Part shown: positions 57,670 to 64,000 of the stretch, piece after piece
How the letters are laid out: every line of letters starts with the position of its first letter
How positions within the stretch are numbered: the stretch's first letter is position 1
Assembly: GCF_030848805.1 (NCBI RefSeq)
Contig: NC_092358.1
Coordinates: forward strand, 9,898,433-9,962,432
Direction of reading: 5' to 3'
From: Temnothorax longispinosus
Lineage: Eukaryota; Arthropoda; Insecta; Hymenoptera; Formicidae
DNA length: 64,000 nucleotides
The notes under the pieces: generated by a model
Database searches by the model: none
What the model saw: the letters and a program-made list of their open reading frames with translations, nothing else
Told to the model about the DNA's origin: nothing
Made by a program: the position numbers and the translations under genes

Positions 57670-60600
57670 CTATATTGAATTTGTTTGTTTTACCGACGTC
57701 ACTTCCTGTACACTGTTCATGCATTGCTTCAAGTAATTGATCCTTTTTTTTATATTGTCCTGTACACTGAAGTTTTCATAAGAAAGTTGTATGAGGTTGT
57801 ATCCTCTGGCTTTTAATAATTGTGTGTATAAATACGTCGATCCTACGAGATCGTTCTGTCCTATGCAATAATCACGATAATCGTGCACCATTATTCCTAT
57901 CCTGAAATGGTTATACATGATTATAAATTTCACATTTATATTTCAGTGTTGAAACTATTAATTTTCTATTATTTGGAAATAAATAAAATTACATCTTAAC
58001 TAAGTTTTACTGAATTACAGAATAATTTTTACTAATACTCTAACTTTTACTAATATAGGTAGGTACTCTCTTGTAAACAAAATTAATGCACTACACTCTT
58101 TTTATTGGACGATTTAATAACATGTGGACGTACCTTCGTACATTATTCGACTGTTCATTCCAATCTTCCACTTTTACAAGCCTATGTTGATCATTTATGC
58201 GATATTCCGCATCTAAAAATACAGAATCAAGTATTTTTTTTACTCAATAAGATTAATGCAATATCTATATTTTACTTACTCTAAATTTTATTTTGTGAAA
58301 AAGAATGGATTAATACCAGTATATAACTTCGCCGAGTTTATTTAGATATCAATGCAATAATGATCCTCGTGTTTATTTACGAATAAATTAAACATTTAAC
58401 ATAATATTCATAACATTTAATATTTAACATAATATTTACATTTAATATAATATTCTTTTTCACGCATTTGCAATTTCAAAATCAAATTCTACGAGATTAT
58501 ACTGGTATTATTTTATTTAAATAACTTACCTAACGAGAAGCCCATGCCTGTATCAAAATTTGTTTTAAAATAGGATGGAGACAGTAATGTTTCCGTTAGT
58601 GTTTCCAACAACGCATTTATGTACATTTGTTTTTCCTTTGATCTAACTATAGACACATTATTAAATTCTGAGTCTTCCTTTAAAAGAGGTCCTGTAATTT
58701 AAAACAATAATAATGCCTAGAATTGTTAAAAGTATACTAATAAATATAAAAGTATAATAATAAATGGCTCCTAATGTATACCTTTATAATTCGTCAGTAC
58801 AAATTGTGCAACGGCGTTGATATTTAATAATTTTAATACCTTTGATATATTTAGCTGGTTAGAGGCTGTATAAATCATATAATATGAAATTAATATTATT
58901 AATACAAGAAGATGACAATAAACCTTAGATACATTATTTACATTAATTAGATTAATTAATTATATTAATTAGATACGTTAACAACAGATACAAACCGGTT
59001 AAATTTTCTATAAATGCAGGCTCCAGCACGGATCTTACGTGTTGCGGTGTCACTGCATCTAAAACTGCTAAGGACCAAACAATATCCAACCATTCAGTCC
59101 AAGACACTTGAAAGGGGTTTGCGTGGTCTGCAAATTTCTGGTCACAAAAATAATTAGTAAACATGTATATACATCTATATCAAAGAAAATATAATTTTCT
59201 TACGGTGTCAAAGAGAAACTTCTATTTAAAATAAAGATGGAAACGTCATGAAATTCTCTCGCTATACCTCGATAAATGAATTTGCTTTCTGCGATTTATA
59301 TTGTAGAGCCGCAAACGTTTGTAGTATTGATGAATAATCCAGCAATGTGTAATCCATTGATTTCTTAAAGAACGTGTCGCAGAATGCATCGAGTACATTC
59401 ACATTCTTGTAACGCAGAAATCCCAGTGACGTTATTATGGATTTGTTTATGGCGGCGTTTTGGCTGTTTGGTATACACGCTAGTAAGTCAGATGTGATTT
59501 TTTCCAACAAGACCTATTCGAGACATGTCATTTACAAAATAGAACTTGCTTTCAGACCAATATAATGCAATGGTGTTGCGTACCTTGTCTCGAAAATTAA
59601 GTACGGCCATGCTATATAACAAAGTTGCACATTGCTTCAAATCCAGCTCTATGTTGTATTTAACAATATTGTACGACAACATCTTTAATAGCGGAGTATT
59701 TCTCTTTCCTTGTTCTCTTAAGGACGCTATCACCTTTATTACATAAAAATACGTGAATGCATATATGTATATATTCAATACACAAACATCATACTTAGTG
59801 CAATTATAGCAGGTGTGGATAACTGCAAACATTGCAGGCATGAACACTCATATAAAAATACATCAATGTTTACACATATTAATACTGTACGGACACAATA
59901 TTTTTGGAGCACTCGCCTGGACACCCTGGGACTTTTAAGTCTAAAGTGTTTTTGAAAGCGTTCTATGTTACAAAAAATCTATAAAAATTCACGTATTATC
60001 TTCAAGTTTCAAAAAGTGATTTCTATACTTACATAAGCTGGAACTGTTGCAATTTTTTTCCCATTCCCGTGGGAATCACAAATAAAAAATTGACTGTCTT
60101 AAAAGGCCCACGGTGTCCGCACAGGGTGTTAAAAATGTACAATATCATACTCACTGCAATCATTGAAGGTGTAGATAACTGGGAGTATTTCGACAGATTG
60201 TTCGACGTCTCACGAGTTTTCTCACCACTGTTCTTAACTAGTTTCCTGAGGTGAATAAATCTCTCGTCAGTCTCGATGTCTACCATCTGCGATTTCCCGC
60301 TGTTTATCTGATTAGTTATGCTTGATATCAGCTTCAGGGCATTGGTTATAGACAGAGTTGGTAATACTGCCAAGTCCAGCAAGTCGTTCACAGACTTGGC
60401 CGCTTGAAATTGTTTGAAAAATATTGTATCATTTTCATTCGACCATTTCTTTCTATTGCTCCTTCCCTCTGTATGAGGTTTCGTCTGGATACCGGTCTCT
60501 TTAGGCTTCTGCTCCTCTTCCTTCTGCGAGACGGCTTGCGTTTTTGAGAACTTAACACTGTTGTCCTCCTACAAAATACACAGCTGATAATCTTTCTTGT

Positions 60601-60857
60601 CGAAATATTGCGAGCCAAACATTAAAGTACACATAGAACAAGAAAGATTTTGTTATCAGAGCTTAAGTTTATCGTAGAAAAGAAGCGATTAGGTCGCTGT
60701 CAATTGCACTCACGTTCATCGACGCAGCAGCGGGTTGCTCGCCGGTAACCGCCGTGCTGGAGTTGCAGGCCACGAGAGCGGTGAAACGCCAGGATGAGCG
60801 AGGCGCGAGCCTGGCGGTCGCTGTGCATAGCATCGCGCTGAACTGCAGCATTGTCAT
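57670..60857 (-). CDS. FASTKD4: FAST kinase domain-containing protein 4 (FASTKD4/TBRG4-like)
   Basis: Mitochondrial RNA-binding protein family that sets levels and processing of mitochondrial mRNAs. Minus-strand exons: 60857-60714, 60568-60155, 59733-59584, 59513-59268, 59137-58996, 58865-58782, 58691-58530, 58212-58134, 57901-57670, all in phase, 550 aa. The first 48 residues are Ala/Arg/Thr-rich, like a mitochondrial targeting peptide. The FAST_1/FAST_2 regions include NTPLLKMLSYNIVKY and TEWLDIVWSLAVL, then KLLNINAVAQ-NYKGPLL, which closely follows human TBRG4. The C-terminus is a RAP domain (MVHDYRDYC-KARGYNLIQLSYENF). Compared with human TBRG4 about 80 residues are missing between exons 2 and 3, where the intron holds a partial duplicate of the exon-2 end. 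The ATG follows an acceptor, so a 5' non-coding exon (ending near 60989) is likely. Confidence 0.88.
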
Positions 60858-62058
60858 TAAGTCTGTAAAACGGGTTATTTATGTAATTGCCCGCGATCGG
60901 GGGCACGTCGCGCCGACGGTTCACGCCCGTCAATCTCGCGTGTAAAAACGACGTGTGGCACGACCTGCATTACCCGTGGACGACTTACGTTACGAGCGGG
61001 TGCGAGGAAAAATAGCGTTACCGCGAAAATAGACGGTTATCGTGAATTATCTCGGGTGCATGAGGTGCGCATCTTAGGTTAGACGATCACCACGCACCTG
61101 ATCATAGATGCAGAGAAGTTTAGACGTGGCAGCAGTGGCAACGCGCGAACGTGCAGCTTGAAATAAAAATCGTACAGACGCGCCATCGTCTTTCAGCGGA
61201 ATCTTTCAGTTTATTTTGAAAATGTTAAAGAATTAAAGTACAGTTTCAGTCGATATGAGCTAATAATAATAAAATCTTGTAAATCTTGTAATAATAAGAT
61301 CTTGATTTTACAAAATAATTCGAAAACATGTTATATAATCTTTGAAAAGCAAATTTAATTAAAATAAATTAAAATGTAAGGTAACGTATAAATAAGATTT
61401 TAAAGATTTTAGATTTAAAGATTTTAAAAATATACATGTATCTTAAATATTTACTCTCTTTCTTTAAGCCAGAAATTTCGTTATAATTATACTTCATTAT
61501 ATCTTTATTTATAATTATATATATAATATAATATCTTTATTATTATATCTTTATTATATTATATGTTTTTCTGCGAGAAAGCTTGACCATGAAATAATTT
61601 TCCATGAAGTTTATTTCTGCTGTAATTTTTACATTTGCAAAATGAAACAAATATAACACACGTATAATATATTACACATAATATTTAATAAATATATAAT
61701 ATATAAATATATACTTTTATAATAATTTTAATAGTAATTAAATTAAATTTAATAGTAATTATGTTTTTTGAAGAAATAAATATAGATGTTACATGTTACA
61801 CATAAGAAAATATGTCTATAATATGCAATTTTCTTGATTGTTCTTTGCAGCTGAACTTTTCAACTTTTTCTCTCCAATATGTTATACATATATCCATTTC
61901 ATTTTAAGTGAATAAAGTACAATGTAGTGCAGTCATAAAGAGCTTATTTTAGAACTTATTTTAGAAATCTGAGAATCTGGGGCCCGCTATTGTCAGGTCA
62001 CTGCACTGTTCGGTAAACAGGTTGCGTAAGCGCCAACACCGCCAACTTCAAGCACTTG
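60858..62058. other. FASTKD4 upstream region and AT-rich DNA
   Basis: The first 300 bp are CpG-rich and hold a probable non-coding FASTKD4 exon. The rest, to 62058, is AT-rich with no gene seen. Confidence 0.5.
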
Positions 62059-62339
62059 GGGTGCATTCGGGGAGCACGCTATTAGCACAATTATCGTCCA
62101 AAACTGTTCGAGGAGACGCTTTGTGGCGCTGTGATATACGATGATGACGTCACTGTAAAGGCAGCGTGACGTCATCACTCGCGCTATTTTCGCTATTATT
62201 TTCGAGGTGAGGCACGAAATACTATTGGCGCTTAAGCTGCGTTCGGGCAGCTTGCTATCGCTGTCGCGCTATTGGCTCTTCGAACGAAGTTCATAGCGTT
62301 TGCGTTTATAGCGTTAATAGCGTCTCCCCGAATGCACCC
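62059..62339. mobile_element. 281-bp MITE upstream of pyridoxal kinase
   Basis: The ends GGGTGCATTCGGGGAG and the inverse CTCCCCGAATGCACCC, then ACGCTATTA inverted subterminally. TTG is repeated on both sides (62056-62058 and 62340-62342). It contains the paired CRE-like sites. Confidence 0.75.
62145..62174. promoter_or_regulatory. two CRE-like palindromes
   Basis: TGACGTCA at 62145-62152 and again at 62167-62174, as an inverted pair TGATGACGTCAC / GTGACGTCATCA. This is the full consensus for CREB/ATF factors. They lie about 320 bp upstream of the pyridoxal kinase ATG, within the MITE; whether they act is unknown. Confidence 0.5.
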
Positions 62340-62494
62340 TTGCCGGCACTTGGAGTCATTCGCCCATTCGGTAGCGCGCAGCAGCAAGTGTCGGTCGCAC
62401 AGGTTGCACAAGTTAACCAGCTGACGTGGATTGCGGCAAGAGTGTGTCAACGAGGGAAGTGTATCCGGAGGCGTAAATCAACTGATCTGCAATC

Positions 62495-64000
62495 ATGTGC
62501 TCCGCGAAGACACCGCGCATCCTCTCGATCCAGAGCCACGTAGTATCAGGATACGTCGGCAACAAGAGCGCTACTTTTCCGTTGCAGGTGAATTCTACGT
62601 AGAGATCTCGTGACTATCCTTGAATTCCTCTCGACGTCGATCATTACCTTCCCCCCCCCCCCCGTCTTCAATCCGCGAATCTTTAGCGACGAAACCGCGA
62701 TAATCCGACGTCGCTGGATTCCTTCTTGCGTTGATCATGATTAATCATGATTGATCATCGCGAAGGCATATAGAACATTAGAGATAAGATTCCAAATGCA
62801 ACGACGGACTTATCTATATTAGTCATTAACTTATCATTCTGAGATATTTTTTGATTTAAATATAATTCTTGCCGATGCTGGTTTGTTTTCGATAATCTGC
62901 TGCCTCTAGAACAGCTTGAATTAGCTTGAATTTAGCTTCAATTTTTTAATATAAGTAACAATTGACTAAACATCTCACATACTTGACGAAACACCAAGTG
63001 AATTAAGAGATCAATTTTTTATTAGCTATTAGGCTTTGAGGTTGATGCGATTAACTCTGTACAATTGTCCAATCATACTGGTTATAAAGCATTTAAAGGC
63101 CAAGTACTCAATGATAAAGATTTAGGTAAGACCTTAATGGGAAATAGATGATGCAATAATGCTGGTGTAGCAATGAGATATCTCTCAATTACAATTACTT
63201 CCTTAGAGGACCTAGTTGATGGCCTAGCGCAAAATGGCTTGGACAATTATACGCACTTACTTACTGGATACATCGGTTCAGCTTCCTTCCTGAAAAGAGT
63301 GGCGTCACTAGTCACGACTCTAAAAACCAAAAATCCAAATATTACATACGGTACGTTATATCTTTTGGATTAGGAGTCCCCAATCTACGGTCCACTGGCA
63401 GTTTTATCCGGTCCGCCAAGAAATTTCGACGTTACAATATTAAAAAATTTTTAAATGAAGATACTTTGTTTTTATATGATTTTCAAAGATAACATTTATC
63501 CTCCGGTCCTCTGGTTATTACAAAAATTTTAATATGGCTGTCTTGAGATAAAGAAGCTTGGGGACTCCTACTTTAGATCAACAGTAATTTTCATGCAATT
63601 AAATTCTTTTTTATTAATCATATTTATTATACTTGTTCAATATTAGTTTGCGATCCTGTTATGGGCGACAATGGCAAGATGTATGTCCCAGAAGCATTGA
63701 AAGAAATTTACAAACAGGAGGTAGTGCCATTGGCGGATGTAGTAACTCCAAACCAGTTTGAATTAGAGTACGTATGATATTATTGATTTTAACATATGTT
63801 CCAATACATTGATCATTATTGCAATTATATAAATTGTCAATAATTTTTAGAAATGAATCATTCTCCTTGTGATCACTTATAAATTGCTTTTATTTGTTTT
63901 CAGATTACTTACAGATGAAAAAGTCACTAATATGAACGAACTGCAAAATGCGATTAAAAAGTTACATCAGAAGGGACCAAAAACTGTAGCTGTATCGTCA
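62495..64000 (+). CDS. PDXK: pyridoxal kinase (PDXK), 5' part
   Basis: Phosphorylates pyridoxal and related vitamin B6 forms with ATP to give pyridoxal 5'-phosphate; cytosolic, ribokinase-like fold. Exons 62495-62587, 63026-63125, 63207-63350, 63647-63767, 63904-64000 (cut by the window edge), encoding the first 185 residues. The N-terminus RILSIQSHVVSGYVGNKSAT is the family's substrate-binding start. Then come GFEVDAINSVQLSNHTGY, HLLTGYIG, VCDPVMGDNGKMYVPE and VTPNQFEL. Phase requires exon 2 to start at CTATTAGGC, giving FPLQ-LLGFEVDA. The ATP-binding C-terminal half lies outside. Intron 3 carries a hAT-like MITE. Confidence 0.95.
63371..63570. mobile_element. 200-bp hAT-like MITE in PDXK intron 3
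   Basis: The ends TAGGAGTCCCCAA and the inverse TTGGGGACTCCTA resemble hAT termini. Flanking 8-mers TTTTGGAT and CTTTAGAT agree at 6 of 8 positions, fitting a diverged 8-bp duplication. Confidence 0.6.

Noticed and set aside
59733..60155. Extra FASTKD4 exon within intron 2 (TVNFLFVIPTGMGKK frame)
   Set aside because: Plausible splice sites exist, but the peptide does not resemble the missing TBRG4 segment and part of the area is an inverted repeat.

Overview
This window is nuclear DNA from an insect, most likely a hymenopteran and probably an ant. The support is intron-rich insect-type genes with short introns, a BEL/Pao retrotransposon, AT-rich DNA broken by CpG-rich blocks, and very many short palindromic DNA transposons (MITEs). 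The species cannot be read from the sequence. No bacterial, organellar or CRISPR features were seen.

Layout: 1-24 kb is gene-poor. It holds a piggyBac-type MITE, simple repeats, and at 16.9-20.5 kb a non-coding composite transposon built from two different tandem arrays (100-bp and 158-bp units). 23,965-30,651 is a BEL/Pao retrotransposon with one unbroken 1727-codon frame whose integrase lacks its middle catalytic Asp. 31.5-32.8 kb is a dense MITE cluster. From 33.35 kb to the right edge the window is gene-dense.

Genes, left to right: USP10 (+, 9 exons, 927 aa); MOSMO (-, 3 exons, 167 aa); DBR1, the lariat-debranching enzyme (-, 5 exons, 524 aa); a THAP/P-element-derived gene (+, 7 exons) with a tandem exon-pair duplication; BAF/BANF1 (-, 2 exons, 89 aa); NDUFAF6 (-, 4 exons, 302 aa); NDUFA12 (+, 3 exons, 139 aa); FASTKD4/TBRG4-like (-, 9 exons, 550 aa as modelled); and the 5' part of pyridoxal kinase (+, 5 exons, running off the edge). 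Exon joins were made by hand from GT-AG sites, reading phase and similarity to known families. Each gene is one entry spanning start codon to stop codon, with exon coordinates in its text.

Together: NDUFAF6 (complex I assembly) and NDUFA12 (complex I subunit) are divergent with 318 bp between their start codons, and FASTKD4 (mitochondrial RNA) follows, giving a small mitochondrial neighbourhood. MITEs touch several genes. One forms the stop codon of NDUFAF6, a 677-bp palindrome lies in the BAF intron, and one carrying two CRE-like TGACGTCA sites lies upstream of pyridoxal kinase.
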